64,000 bases of DNA from assembly GCF_042100115.1 (NCBI RefSeq), contig NC_091272.1, forward strand, positions 744,001-808,000, written 5' to 3'. Shown here piece by piece: positions 28,901-41,600 of the stretch. The position numbers and the translations under genes are program-made. The stretch is from Alternaria dauci (Eukaryota; Ascomycota; Dothideomycetes; Pleosporales; Pleosporaceae). A model generated the notes under the pieces. That model had not been told where the DNA came from. It was given only the letters and a program-made list of their open reading frames with translations, and searched no databases. Numbering within the stretch: the first letter of the stretch is position 1; each line of letters begins with the position of its first letter.

Positions 28901-31134
28901 TTATACTAATGTGATCTTCTTCCAGACTCTCATCCATCGTTTGTACCATGGACGAGCTATAGCTTCACCATTCATATATCCGTGAACTACATCATATCAT
29001 GTTAGCCAGTTTTCTTTGGAGTGCGCGATTTTATAAACTTACTATATGCTTCACCAACGACGCCGAACGTTTCTCCCTGTGGTCGAAGCGTTATCGGGAA
29101 ATTGCAGCCCGAGATGATAAAGACTACGTCGTTGGGCCGAACATTCACTGGACCAATTCCGATATACCCTTTCTTTGTTATGAAAAGCCGACGTTGCCGC
29201 ATAATGTTTCGCATCGTGGGTGCCCGCTCATCGTATGGCATTCTGCCCCCTCCAGTGAGTGCGGTGATCAGGATTGATGTGTCCTCAGAATTGTTGGAGC
29301 ACTCTCTTCCAGCCAACTCCTTCCGTCGTGTCCTGCTGGATATGTACTTCGATCGGAGAACGAAATCAAATGCCTGATTGATAAACTCATCGTTGCCCAT
29401 TGCGGTAATATCCGCCTCGCAGACTTCCGCAATACTGTCCAGCTTCTTGCTCAATACCGTAAGTGCCCTCAGGTCGTCACTAAACGAAGTGAACGCCTCA
29501 GAGTTGCCAGCTGCCAGGTATCCATGCCCACTCAATATTGCCATATCCATAGATCCAGCGTATGTCAGCTTCATCAAGAGTTTGCGATTGACCAGCAATA
29601 TCGGCCTTCCCACAGTAGCCTCGCAGCGCCAATCAGGCACCCACGATGGCAATTCTTCATCACCGTTGATACCGCTTGCCGCAAGTAGGATGTCCATTCG
29701 ACCTTCTTTGGTCATGATTTCTCGCGCAATCTCTCGATACACTTGGTCAACCGACTTGCGATAGTCTGGTACCATGCAAGAGTCTCCATCTTTAGTTTCA
29801 CCAACGAGGCCCAGTACAGCAAAGACCTTGTCCCTTGGGTCCGTCGAAGCGCGATCCCAGATGTTCCAAAGCAGTGACGATAGCGTGCTACCATTGACTC
29901 TGGCCTTGGCGAGATGTATCGCCAACGTATACCGCCGCCGCAAGGTCTCCCATTGCGCCTGTCTTTCCGTGCCTTTTACATGATCTCCCATATCGTCCCA
30001 TCCCTCAGAATAATCCATGGCCTTTTGGAAGTTTTTCCACTTGAGCGTGGTATGACCGCACTGGAGCACGGCATCTGAAGCACACCATATCTCCTGTACA
30101 ATCCAGGTCCGCCCCCACCAGGGGCGCGCAAGCAGTTCATCCAGGGCCTGCCAGTGGGAATCCCATTTGTCCTTGAAGTAATCATCGTAAGGATTACCGA
30201 ACATGTTATATAGGACGGGATAACCTGTGATGGCAAAATTGTTCTTCGTGGCTTCCATGGTAGCGTGTGCTTCTAGGTACTCATGCCACGCTTTCCAGTT
30301 TGATCGAGAGCTCTTATATGTATAATACCGCAGTTTGAGTGGTGCGTAGAATGACTTCAGGCGAGCCTTAAGCTTGTTCCATTGTGTCGAGCCTTGGTCT
30401 TGGTTCCCACCATCACACAAGGCTCTGGAAGAGTATACTGACAGCGGTCTACCGTTAGCTTCGCGATCCAACGAAGCGGCATACAAGGAGACCAGATCCT
30501 CTCCTCTGGAAGTTGCTCCATTGTTTGGTTCAAAACTCGAACACTCCCCTGGTACATCCACTTCCTCTTCACTGTCATGTGGCGTTGAAGGAAGACTCGA
30601 GGGTGATGGTTTTTGTCCAGGACCAAGCTCTGAGGTCGTATCACTAGCTACCCTGCCGCTACTTGTCCACATGTTCCGGTCGTCATTTTTCTTGGCAGTA
30701 GCCATGATCTTCAAGAAAGCCATGGCCTGTTCGCTCGATTCAGTTGCTGGCCCGATCCAGATTATGACGCGCACCGCGTTCCGGTATATCTGCCTCATCA
30801 TAGCGACTTGACTATTACGCTCAGACATATTGGCCTGATCGATGCAAATGGCATCAATCCAGATCTTGCATTCGTGCGATTTAAATCTGAGATGCTCAAG
30901 CGCGACATGCAAAGTAGAGCTGACCAGGAATGATGAGCCGTTGACCGTGATGCATCGGGCACGGTCATTGTGACCCCACGCATACGAAAGACACTCGTAT
31001 TTGGGTTCATAGTCCATGTCGACATGCTCGAGCTCAAGTTCCATCGCCGACTCTCGGTCATGATGAAGGAATGTGATTAGACGGATCTGGTTGGGCCCAG
31101 TCAAGCTGTGGTACTGGAAAGGCGGAAGCTCCAT
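28901..31134 (-). CDS. HET-domain (heterokaryon incompatibility) protein
   Basis: Two exons (31134-29043 and 28986-28901), 725 codons. Reading through the donor at 29042 would end in an unrelated tail. Splicing instead restores the usual HET ending GEAYIHGYMNGEA. The N-terminal HET domain (about 50-200) has the three classic blocks: YECLSYAWG, IWIDAICIDQANMSERNSQV and MRQIYRNAVRVIIWIG. A Ser/Glu-rich insert and a long helical region follow. HET proteins act in non-self recognition and programmed cell death. The trigger domain here has no recognisable NACHT or repeats. It lies tail to tail with doxI and probably marks the right edge of the cluster. Confidence 0.92.
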
Positions 31135-31754
31135 AGCTCCATTAGGTAAACCACGGGCTGAGCGAAATGCCTCTTCAGAACTTCAATATCGTGGCGTGTA
31201 GCGCACAATCGGTACGGAAAATGATGAGGCTGGGAATTACAGGCGTTTTTGCCACGTGCACACTTCCGCCATCGCTTGAGCTAAACCCAGCGGCGTTAGC
31301 ATGCGGGGAGACTCAGGGTCAAGCATCAGTGGCCAAATTGCTCTCCACATCGAAACATCACGGTAAGCAACCGAGGCTAGAGGCTTCACCGAAGAGTGCT
31401 ACCGAAAGAAGTTCGGAACATCTCATACCGATTGATACCATTCGCCTATGCTGGTGAGCAGCTTTTCGCGCGCTGCAGTCGACTTCCCACCTATCGTTAG
31501 ACTGGGATGACGTGTTTGTCAGATCTTAGCCGTACTTTTGCCTACGGAGAATCCAAATCATCAAGATGTGTAGCAGATTGATGGAACTTCGGGTGCGCTA
31601 GTTACTCGGCTTCATCAAACTGACGGAGGAATTCAGGCCACGTGTGCCCTTTTGGGGAGAGAGCGCATGTATATGGATGAGATGGTTCAGGTGAAAAGGA
31701 CACCCTACCTACATCGCTTGCGTGCTATCGACAAGACCTCGACATCTGATCATC
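31135..31754. other. divergent promoter region
   Basis: 620 bp between HET and esterase starts. Short open fragments only. Nothing recognised. Confidence 0.5.
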
Positions 31755-32613
31755 ATGCTGTCAAACTTGATGAACCGTTTGGCTTTGCCATTGGCTATCC
31801 TCGCATTTTGTAAGTCTGTCACATGCATCACGAATACATACAACTAATGCGCCGGAGTCTTGTCCTTTGCCAACGGTCTTCCCTACGAAGCACGCAACGC
31901 GCTCGTCGCACGGAGAACGACCAACCTCTGCATACTGCCTCTAGGCGACTCAATCACTTGGGGTTGGATCAATGGCGCCGGTACAAACGGATATCGTGAG
32001 CGACTGCTCGCTGACCTGAAGGCCTCTGGCAACACTGTCGATTTCGTCGGCACGCAACAGTCTGGGACAATGGCCGACAAAGACAACCAAGGCCATCCTG
32101 GTTTCACAATCTCGCAAATTCGTGGTGTTGCTGCCGGCGGCCTGGCCTTCAAGCCAAACGTCGTCTTGATCCATGCCGGTACCAACGATCTGAACCGCGG
32201 AAACCCCGCTTCGGAACCTGATGCTGATGCGCCGAGACGACTTGGACTTTTGATCGACGATGTTTTGAAGGCAGTTCCGAATGCGGTTGTCATCGTTGCG
32301 AAGATTATCCCGTCCACAAAGTCTGGTCTTGCAGCGACGATCAAGACTTTCAACAATGCGTTACCTGCTATCGTTGCTGCTAGAGTTAGCAAGGGGTCCA
32401 AGGTTTCCATTGTCGATATGAATGTACTAAGCTCGAGCGATTTGAGCGACGACTTGCACCCGTAAGCAATGATTCTTACCCGCGGTGCGACACTTGACAA
32501 GGAAACGATTAACTAATTATGTCGACAGGAATGCTGCGGGCTACTCGCGCATGGGCGACATCTGGAATGCCGGAATCAAGGCCGTTGCTGACTCAATCCC
32601 TGCGCCTGCTTAG
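31755..32613 (+). CDS. secreted SGNH/GDSL esterase
   Basis: Three exons (31755-31809, 31858-32461, 32529-32613), 247 codons. Exon 1 plus the first codons of exon 2 give a signal peptide (hydrophobic ALPLAILAFFLSFANG). Catalytic blocks follow: GDSITWGW with the nucleophile Ser (block I), HAGTNDL (block III) and DDLHPNAAGY (block V Asp-X2-His). This order and the size fit the small fungal SGNH hydrolases that deacetylate or de-esterify plant cell-wall polymers. Specific substrate unknown. The exon 2/3 junction falls inside block V, between HP and NAAGY, which supports the splice choice. Confidence 0.88.
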
Positions 32614-33153
32614 TCCTACTCATCTCCGGATTCGCGAGGCTCGGATGTCAGCGTGTGATGGCTATGGTAGAGTAGGACGCAAAGTGCTGTTCAATTCATG
32701 CCTCGTTCCATGACTCCGATCTTTCCGGCAATGCCATACCCATCCCCAGCTTCCCCACGACGCCACGTCGATCCCTGTGCTCTGGCACCACCTGTTGTGC
32801 GAAACTTCGGTCAGGTTGGTCAAGCAATCTCAAGCCTTTAGCCGAATGCAGGATCAACAAATTAGTTCCGTAACTGCCGACATTGCTTTCATACCACGAG
32901 GACATACACAGTGGGTCAATTTGTGGTAACCTCAATATGTATTCTTTGGTAGAGATGGGATCGGCAGTTGTATAGCGAACTTGGAAAGTGAGATGAATGG
33001 CAACCCTTTCACATCTGGAAGGTATCAGACTCGGGTGCACGTTGCATAGAACATTTCCCGAAGTACTTTATCTGCCAGAACGTCTTCCTTGCATCGTTCC
33101 TTACTCGTTTACTCTATCTCCGCATCTCTCAGTGAACAAACCTCACAGTCGTT
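32614..33153. other. intergenic region
   Basis: 540 bp between two plus-strand genes for secreted proteins: terminator of the esterase and promoter of the DUF1996 gene. Nothing else seen. Confidence 0.5.
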
Positions 33154-34546
33154 ATGCTTCTCTCAACACTCCTCTTCGCTAGCCTTGCGCACGCCTTGCC
33201 CCAAAGCGGTGGCGGCCAGGGCTTCACCATGTTGCGTTTCGGTTGCGCCCAAAATGTCATCGACCGCATCGATCCCCTTGTAAATCCTGGCCAAGCTCCT
33301 TCACCGCATATGCACCAGGTGGTCGGAGGAAACGCGTTCAACATCACGATGCAATCGACGGATATCTCCAAGCTGGCGACATGCACTACCTGCGGGTACT
33401 CTGAGGATGTAAGTCAAGATGGGAAATTGTATGGTTCGGGATAATGGCTGACAGAATGGGTGATAGCTATCCAACTACTGGACCGCGAACGTGTACTTCA
33501 AGGCACGCAACGGAACCTATAAGCGTGTGCCTCAGGTCCCCAACAGGTAAACTCTCCAACCAATAGTCAGTCATCCTTCCTACTAACACGAAATAGGGAT
33601 CTCTTCAACGACAAGTACACTGGCAAGACTACTGGAGGCTTCGTCGTGTACTACGTCTCCGGCGGCAAGGGCCAAGTTACGGCCTTCAAGCCCGTAAGCA
33701 AAGTCGATATTTATGTACTTCTAATCTCTAACACAGCATACAGGGCTTCCGCATGCTCGTGGGCGATGCCACCAACCGCAAATCCAAGAACTTGAAGACT
33801 CAGACCTGCTTTCGCTGCTACAACGCGCCTAACTTTGGTGGTGACAATGCTGCACCTTGCCAGGATGCTAGGTGAGAACACAAGTGCCATTGTATCCAAA
33901 TCTATGCTAACGTATGAAGACTTGACACTGAGGGATTTCCCACGACACCTTGCCCGGGTGGTATTCGTAGCAATATCCTTTACCCAACGTAAGTGAACTA
34001 CCTTGAAGCACCCTTGTAAACCACTGACCCATCGATAGATGCTGGGACGGAAAGAATCTCGACTCGCCAGACCACAAGTCTCACGTCGCATACCCCAGCA
34101 ATGGCCCAGCTCTTTTCTCTGGTACCGGCACCGGTGGCGCATGTCCTTCAACACACCCAGTAAAGATCCCGCAGCTCATGCTCGAGGCAAGTTTCAAGAC
34201 TTCTATCACTCGTATACCAAAGCTGACTTCATCGTAGATTGTCTGGGACACTAGCAAATTCAACAACAAAGCCGAGTGGCCCGCCGACGGCTCGCAGCCT
34301 TTCGTTCTTTCCACAGGGGACAACACCGGGTATGGACAGCACGGAGACTACGTCTTCGGTTGGAAGGATGACTCGCTTCAGAAGGCCATGGATGATGCCA
34401 AAGGCTGCATGGGTGCCAACTGTGGTAGCTTGAAGACACAACAGCCTGCTGATGGGAACAAATGTCTTGTACCCAAGCGTGTGCATGAGGAGTATGACGG
34501 CTGGTTGACTGCTCTTCCAGGCATGGAGGATATGCCCATGATCTAG
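33154..34546 (+). CDS. secreted DUF1996-family protein
   Basis: Seven exons (33154-33408, 33467-33546, 33597-33693, 33744-33871, 33920-33988, 34039-34186, 34238-34546), 361 codons. Signal peptide MLLSTLLFASLAHA. The DUF1996 hallmarks are PHMHQVVGGNAFN near residue 50, SNYWTANVYF at the second exon, a Cys-containing middle (CFRCYN, CPGGIRSNI, TCWDGKN) and PSNGPALFSGTGTGGACPSTHPV interpreted through the exon 6 frame. The family is extracellular, common in ascomycetes, and of unknown function (some members are cell-wall associated). The sixth intron begins with GC (GAGgcaagt...gtag), a GC-AG intron. Only that choice joins QLMLE to IVWDTSKF in frame. Confidence 0.9.
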
Positions 34547-34930
34547 AGAGGTAGAACTATATTCGGCGGTTATAGAACTGTTGATTCGGCGGGACGAACA
34601 AGAATATTTCCATGACATTCGATGTTAGATCGTAGATTCTTCCAGTGAGCCGAGCACGGCAGAGACGGCCAACAGGCGACCAGTCCGCGTGGATGTCGTA
34701 TCGATTGGATGTAGGCTGAGTGGATGTTCAATGAGTTCAGTGGGAGATGCTGACATACTTGGGATGAGACCAGATCTCGTAAAATGTTGTGGCTGATAAG
34801 ACACACACTAATTTACATATAAATAACAAAACCAACACCAACGCTCAATCAGAATATCGCTTCAAGGGGTATCGACTGAATCTACACAAGCACCAGCAAA
34901 CCTTTGCTTCACACACATAACTCGCCCCTC
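34547..34930. other. convergent intergenic region
   Basis: 384 bp between the stops of the DUF1996 gene and the transporter gene. An AT-rich stretch at 34810-34840 may hold polyadenylation signals. Nothing else seen. Confidence 0.45.
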
Positions 34931-36759
34931 CTACTTCCTGAAACTCCACCCTCTCTTCCGCGCACCAGCATCAGTCTGCGACCTCTCCAAAGTAGGCATG
35001 CCTGTCCTCTCACCCTCACGCCTAGTCAATGTCCTCGCGCGACTCCACGCCCTACCCCTCATACTCTCACCACCATCAGCCAGTTCCCTTTCCCTCTGCC
35101 TCCTCTGCTGTTCCTCAGCACTTTGTTGTTTCCATCCACCTTCGGTTCTGTCCTCTTGCTTCTCGGGCCACAATATTTGACGGATAATGACAGCGCGGAC
35201 ATTCATGAAGATGACAAAGAACCACATGGCGATGAGGGCGATGGTCATCGCGCAGCCTACGTATTCAATGGGCTTGTTTCCGTTGAGGGCGCGGGCGATG
35301 GCGAAGGTGGACGTCGTGAGCGCGGTGTTAGGGAAGATGAAGGAATACCATGTCATGGCGAAGTCCATCTTTCCGCGCCTGGCACATGAGTAATGCGCGC
35401 CGACACTCACGAAGAAGAACCATAGCGCTAAGCCCCACAGCCATAGGCCCATGTAGTTTGCGCATATCATGCCGACCTTGCCTGCAAGCTCGCCATTGCC
35501 CTCGCCCATGAAGTCGCTGGGTACGGTCTTTGGAAGCTCTTGGCCCATCATGACAACTCCGGCGATGGTGAAGCCAGAGGGACCGACACTGATAAACATA
35601 CCCGGGCGAAGGGATTCTTTGGGAAGCTTCTGTGTCATCAGGCGGTAAATGAAAGCAGCATAGATCATGAGCGACACAAGGAAGCCAATGCCTTGGATGA
35701 CATAGCCGGTAAGTATGATGGTGAGTGATATGGTTGGATCCTCGACCTTGGGTGCAAGGTTACCGGCATGAGGTCCGATGATGAGTAAAGGATATGCTGG
35801 GAAGATCCAGATGGGGGTCATCTGAGAGATGGTGAACGTTGTGGTTGACCACCTAGAATTGTCAGCATATCATTTATCAGCAAATTGATGAGAGACACGA
35901 ACATGAGCAGGTAGATGCCGATGGAGAAGCAAACAGCAAGCCCACAGTCCATCCAAAACAGCACTATCATGCATTGCTCCAGCCACGGCCCCACACCAGC
36001 CATGTCAACTCCATATTGGCTGACGTTGATCAAGATGATGCCGAAGCTAACAATAGCCGCAGGGATGAACAACGACTCAGTGGGATGCAGAAACGAAGCC
36101 TTGAACGTTCGTGGGTAAAAATAAAACCGACAAGAGATCATTGCGACGTTAAACAAGAACAGGAATATGTTGAAGATGAAGAAGATGCAGCCGAGCGCGT
36201 AGAGGCCGTGGAAACGAAAAGGCACGGTATATAGAACATTAGCAATGCCTCCGGTAGCCATAGTAAGGCAGAACCAGGTCCAGGTGAAATGCCGTATACG
36301 CTCCTTGAAGCTGAGCGTCTTCCTGTCCTCCGGCACGTCGCCTGCACGGGCGCTACGTTTTGTGTTCCTGCTGGCGACAGCAGTCAGTGCGCTCGGGTTC
36401 TGGCGCGCGGGATCGTCGGTCTTCTCTGTGGAATTTGTGTCGGTCCTCTCATTCGCGTCCCCATGATACTGCTCTTCCTCCTCTTCCCGCTGGATTTGCT
36501 TCTGAACATCGTTCGCAAGGCCTTCGGGTTCATCGCGGCTCCGGGGCACGGCCAATCCGAGGTTGGGATCCTCGAACGGGTTCTGTGTTGATGGATCCGC
36601 GAACGGCGTCGCGACATTCGGGTGACTGCGCCATTGCAGCCTTTCTTCTGCACTCGACACAGAGGTGGCGGTGGAACTTGATGCAGGCCCTTGGACGTTG
36701 GAAAAAGGTGGAAAGCTGTCATTAGTAGGCAAGCGGAGGTTCTGAGTGTTGCGGCTCAT
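34931..36759 (-). CDS. TDT-family transporter (C4-dicarboxylate/sulfite, SLAC1/Mae1/Ssu1 fold)
   Basis: Two exons (36759-35897 and 35852-34931), 594 codons. Residues 1-155 are a long hydrophilic cytosolic N-terminus with KTLSFKERIRHFTWTWF leading into the membrane domain. About ten hydrophobic segments follow (e.g. CIFFIFNIFLFLFNVAMI; WIFPAYPLLIIGPHAG; TALTTSTFAIA), including TMATGGIANVLY, typical of the PF03595 voltage-dependent anion channel/malate permease superfamily. The C-terminus is charged and disordered. Members export sulfite or carry malate and other dicarboxylates across the plasma membrane, and I cannot choose between these substrates. The splice (donor gtctct) is not a strong consensus but is the one that keeps frame. 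Confidence 0.85.
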
Positions 36760-38613
36760 GATGCCAAGGTCAGGCCGCAGCGGGCCCGCGGGACGAGCGA
36801 ATGGCTTGGAAAGTGTGCTTCAGCAACGACCCAATGATGCCACTCTCCTATCGTCGCCTTTGCAGAGCTAGTTGGAGCTTTCGTTTTGGCGCAGAACAGA
36901 AAGAGAAGACAGTCGACGAACGTCAAATGAAGACGTGAAACGAAACTTCGGCGATACCCAACCCTATGTATCTGCACGCTTTCCCATTGAAGCACCGCTA
37001 CATCAGTTTCTGACCAGCCCCCACCCCGTCGATCTGCCGCACTTCCAGTCGCGACAAACCAGAAGCCAGCAAAGTTGCGTAGTCATGGCCATAGCGGCCA
37101 CACTATCTCGGCTATCTAGCCGGCCCCCTTGAGATACCTCAGCTGGCGGGAACTCGGAACATAATTCACCAACAGACCTCGAGTTTTAGACTGCTATCTG
37201 CAGGTTACCGCCACCTTCTTTCAACGCTTAACAAGGATCCAATTACATATCGTCCACATCGCTGGTGGGAATAGCGTCGTCGTGATAGCGAGTGGACTGC
37301 TTGTGGATTCTCGGAGAATCTGTCAGTACAATAAGACAGGGCCGACCTGGCCGAGAACCATGCCGTACCTGGATACCCAACGTCAATTCAAAACACCAAT
37401 AGCTCAATACAAAAAAAACGTTTGGGCTCAACTCATTTCCATTTCTTTGTGCCCCAACATTGGTGTACGGGATACTGTCCGGGCACGGTAACCAAGCGCA
37501 CGATCAGATCATTCCTAATGCTTACACAAGCTGCACTACGCCAACACCACTAGTGGGTCATATTATTCCCGTAGGCTATCACAACTATTGCAGTGAATAC
37601 GGCGGAAGAGTACATCTCGACACGATCATCTAGTCATGCGCACAGCACAGATCTGGCACAAACGGCATCTTCGATCGCAAAAAAAGAACGCGGAGACCCT
37701 GGGCCCACTTATCTCTGCTCGAACCAACGCTATGACATATGGATGCATCTTCAGTACATCCAAAGTCTGTATCTCTGTCCCAATTGCATTAGAAGACTAC
37801 CGTGTTGATAGCTCTAGTATTAAGAGCTATGATTAACACCTTGTGGTGATGCCGATATCTAAGCTGTTGGCCGTCTTTGACAAGTGCGATCTGAAGCACG
37901 CGATACTTTTTCTGAGCAACTTCATCCGCCGCATAAAGCATTTTTCCTGGAACACTGGGAAATCTGCGCCGCATACTCACGGATGAAATCGGTACTCCCC
38001 TCTCTTAATTGCTTCTATCAGACATTGGCGTAGAGCAGCGTTACCATACAGCTGGTGAAATACTCCTCACCGTCTGCGGTCGTTCCGCCTCGGTACTGGC
38101 AAATACGGCAAGAGAAAAGAGACTACCCTACGCGCGTCATACCTGAGATGTACCTGCTTTTCTTTTTGAAGTACACATTCTCACTACTCCATGTCCCAAA
38201 TCACAATGTTTGGTGAGCTATTACCTGCATACAAACATTCGATAGCACCGGACCCAATGTTACCCATGAGGAATAATGTCATCAGTCGTCCCGATATGCA
38301 GTTGTAATCTCAGTCGAGAAATCGAGATGACATGATCAAAGCAAACAAAGGATCACAGTGAGAAATCTCCATAAGATCAAGAATACCGTCATTACAGCAG
38401 CAGGCCCACCGCCCACTACAAATCGTTTCGCTACTCGCCCCAACACCAAAAGCACCACTGCAATGCTGCTCAGTGAACTGGAAAAGTCATAGTAATACAC
38501 GAAACTCGCCCACGAAAAGCACATGTCCCAAAACTCCACCATGCTAATGCTACTCGTTCACATGCACCCAGCAAAGAATCGTTCGCTGAAACCAATACAG
38601 TGTGGGAAGCAGC
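36760..38613. other. intergenic region
   Basis: About 1.85 kb: promoter of the transporter gene at the left, 3' UTR of the TOR gene at the right (to 38613). Only short frames; one at 38336-38542 (minus) is hydrophobic but lies within the likely TOR 3' UTR. No RNA gene identified. Confidence 0.45.
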
Positions 38614-41600
38614 CTACCAGAAACTGCACCAACCAATATAATGCTGACACAGGTTCTCCAGATTCGTCGCCTCCTTGATCAGCCTGTCGACCTGCATCTC
38701 CGTCCTCAATTCCTCGCCCTTGCCAAAGTCCTTGCCTGTCAACTTCTCCTTGACACGCGACAGAACCTGCAGCGCCCTCGCGTTCTGCACTTCCTTCGCA
38801 TCAACATCGTTATTCTGAGGAGGAGCAACGGAAGAGCGATGGCGGGGTCGACCGACGATGCTGGGCATCTGGTGGGGATCGTTGCCGTTGGGGTTATTGG
38901 GGTCGCCGACCATGATTGATTGGCGGCGCTCGGAGGGGTAGTTGGGTTCGACGGGAGAGGTGTCGCGGTGGTTTAGGCGCCAGGTCAAGAGGGGGTCGTG
39001 GATAAACTGTCGTGTCATGTTAGTAAAGCCAGAAATGCAGATAGAAAGAGAAGAGGAACTTACAGCTTCAAGCACAGCCATGACACTCTCCTTGTTACTC
39101 CTCAACACCCGCATGACGTGCTCGCAAGTCGTCCGGTAGCTACCCTCGATGTTACTGACTTCCATGGCATACGTCAACATACGCGTCAATCGGAACGGTA
39201 CGCGTTCGGGATACTTCTCCCGATGCATGGCCACTTCGAAACAGTCTCCGAAATCAATGTGGATAATCTTGCCAGTGACACGGTCCAGCATCAAGTTACT
39301 AGGGTGGCGATCGCCGAGACCCAGAATGTAACCGACCATGGACATGACGGCAAGCGAACGTGTGTAGTTTGTGCGGCGGTCAAGCCAGGCTTCCGAGGAT
39401 TTAGACTTGAGCCACAAGACACGGTAAAGATCTTGACCTGTGGTGTTGTCGAGCGCGTAGCCAAAGACCTCGACCTTTTGCATGAGTGTGAGGCAGTCGT
39501 AGTCGGGCGCCATTTGCAACATGATACGGTGCTCGATGTTGAGAAGAATCTTTCTACTATCCCGATACTCTCGGATGAGCACATGGAGCGTGTCGCTGTT
39601 AGGGACAAACCCAAGCAGACCGGACTGTGTACTAAGCGGAACCGCGGCATAGCGTTGGATATTGAGATGTCGCTTTCGTGACTCCACATCGTTGGAAAGT
39701 AAGGTATTGCAGAGACCAAAGAGTTGCATGACACGTTCATCTTGGCGAATATCTTCGTGGCCCTTGAGGATGTGGGTGTGCGCTTTGCCGTCGCTTCCAC
39801 GCATCTCCAGCTTCCTGGGCCGCTGTTTGGACTGAATGACAGACGCAACCGGGTCGAACGAGATGATCCGGATAACCGGCTTGCCGACTTGGTATGTTCC
39901 GGGCACAGCGAGCTCCAAGTCATGCGCATCCTTGAGTTTTGGTGAGACATACTGCAACTCAAGCGTCATCAAGGACGGCAGTTGGCGAGCGATCTTGCGG
40001 AACACCTGGTAGTAGAGATCCCATGCCTGATTGAGGTCGCCTATTTCACCAGAAGTCCTAAACGTGTTGCACCAATCACGGGCTTCTTGGAGTTCGCGAC
40101 CGAAAGACTGGATAAACGAAATCTCCCGTAGAGTCTCGGGGCCCTTGTCGAGCATCGCGTGGAGAGGCGCGAGTGTGGCAAACATACCATCGATGTTATG
40201 GTCGCCGAAGTACAGCCTACTGGCTTCTTCGAGACCCTCATGCCATTGCTCATGCCAGAGTACGGCAATACGGATGAGCTCATGACTGACAAGATCAGCT
40301 TGTTCGACCAATTTGGGCGAGTGTTCGCGCATAGCTTCCATGAGCTCCTTAGCGGATCGCTGCCGTCGTGATACATCTGACTTCATCGAGACAGTCAACG
40401 GGAACACCAAAGCCTGTGGATGTGCTTTGCCGACTTCGATGAGCAGCTGGTGAATCGATTGCCTGACGACCGCGTTGGGTTGGTTAATTCTAGCAAGCAA
40501 TTGCGGAATGACCTCGAGCCATGTATCGATGGGGACCGATTTTGTGCCCTCGGTGATGGTGCGATTGACTCCTTCCCTACCACCATAACTGAACCACAAG
40601 GTAAGCAACCTAAGTGTGTCCTGCAGCGAACTAGTGGAAGATAGTGCAATTGACTTGAAGAAGCCCTGGATAGCCGGGATGACGTGGTCGTGGATGATGT
40701 TATTAGGCACTTCAGTTGCCTCTCGGTCAGACTTGGATGTAATGGAATTGATGACTTCGAAGTTCGCGAGAGCCCAGGCGTGCCAGGCTTTGTACCAGTC
40801 TTTGTTGTAGCGTGTAGCGGCTGCATAAGCCGCCAAGATTTCGTGAACGAACTCGTGTTCCCATTCGCCATCTTGAAGCTCTTGTTGCCAGTCACCCTGC
40901 TTGAGGTAGCACTTGGCGAGCAGACGGTGGCTCTCAGCCAGTTCAGTAGGTGAGACACCTAGATTTGAACCATTTAGCATGCTTGAGCCACTCATTCCAT
41001 TGACTCCGTTGTGTCCATTGGTGGCAGCAAAAGGATTCATATTGGTAAACATGTGCTGACCATTGGACATACCGTTTATTCCGTTCTGCGCCATCATTGG
41101 ATTAGCCGCAGCTCGAGTTCGCATTGCTAGATCCTCAGACAGTCGGCCGGTGAAATCCTTCATACTATCGAGAGCCTCTTGTTTGTAATTTTGGTCGGCC
41201 CACATGTACTTGTAGGTTGTGTATGCGACTGGGTGCGAGATCTCGTGAGCGTTGTTGCGTACGAACTCAACCACAGTGCTATCGCCAGTGCTTTCGATGT
41301 CAAGCAACTTCTGTAGCGCCTTGTTTGCAAGGTTCATCCTGTTGCTCTTGCGGCAGAGGTTGGTGTACTTGATCCACATGTCGGTGCCCTCTTTTGGTGA
41401 GATGACGAGTTGCCGCACCTTGATCATGCGTTGCCAGACCTCTGGATTTGGTTGCAGCCCCCTAAGCCGCTTCATCCAGGTCTTGCGCATGCTCTTCTGC
41501 TTCTCAAGGTTACCGTCGTTCTGCTTGTACTGCATGATCTCCTCAAGCTCGGCCAGCATCTGTACACGAATCATGGGGAGATACGCGCGCTGGTATGACT

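Noticed and set aside
34901..35389. Plus-strand frames overlapping the transporter gene
   Set aside because: Antisense shadows of the minus-strand transporter.
38336..38542. 68-residue hydrophobic minus-strand frame
   Set aside because: Sits in the probable 3' UTR of the TOR gene and lacks a conserved motif.
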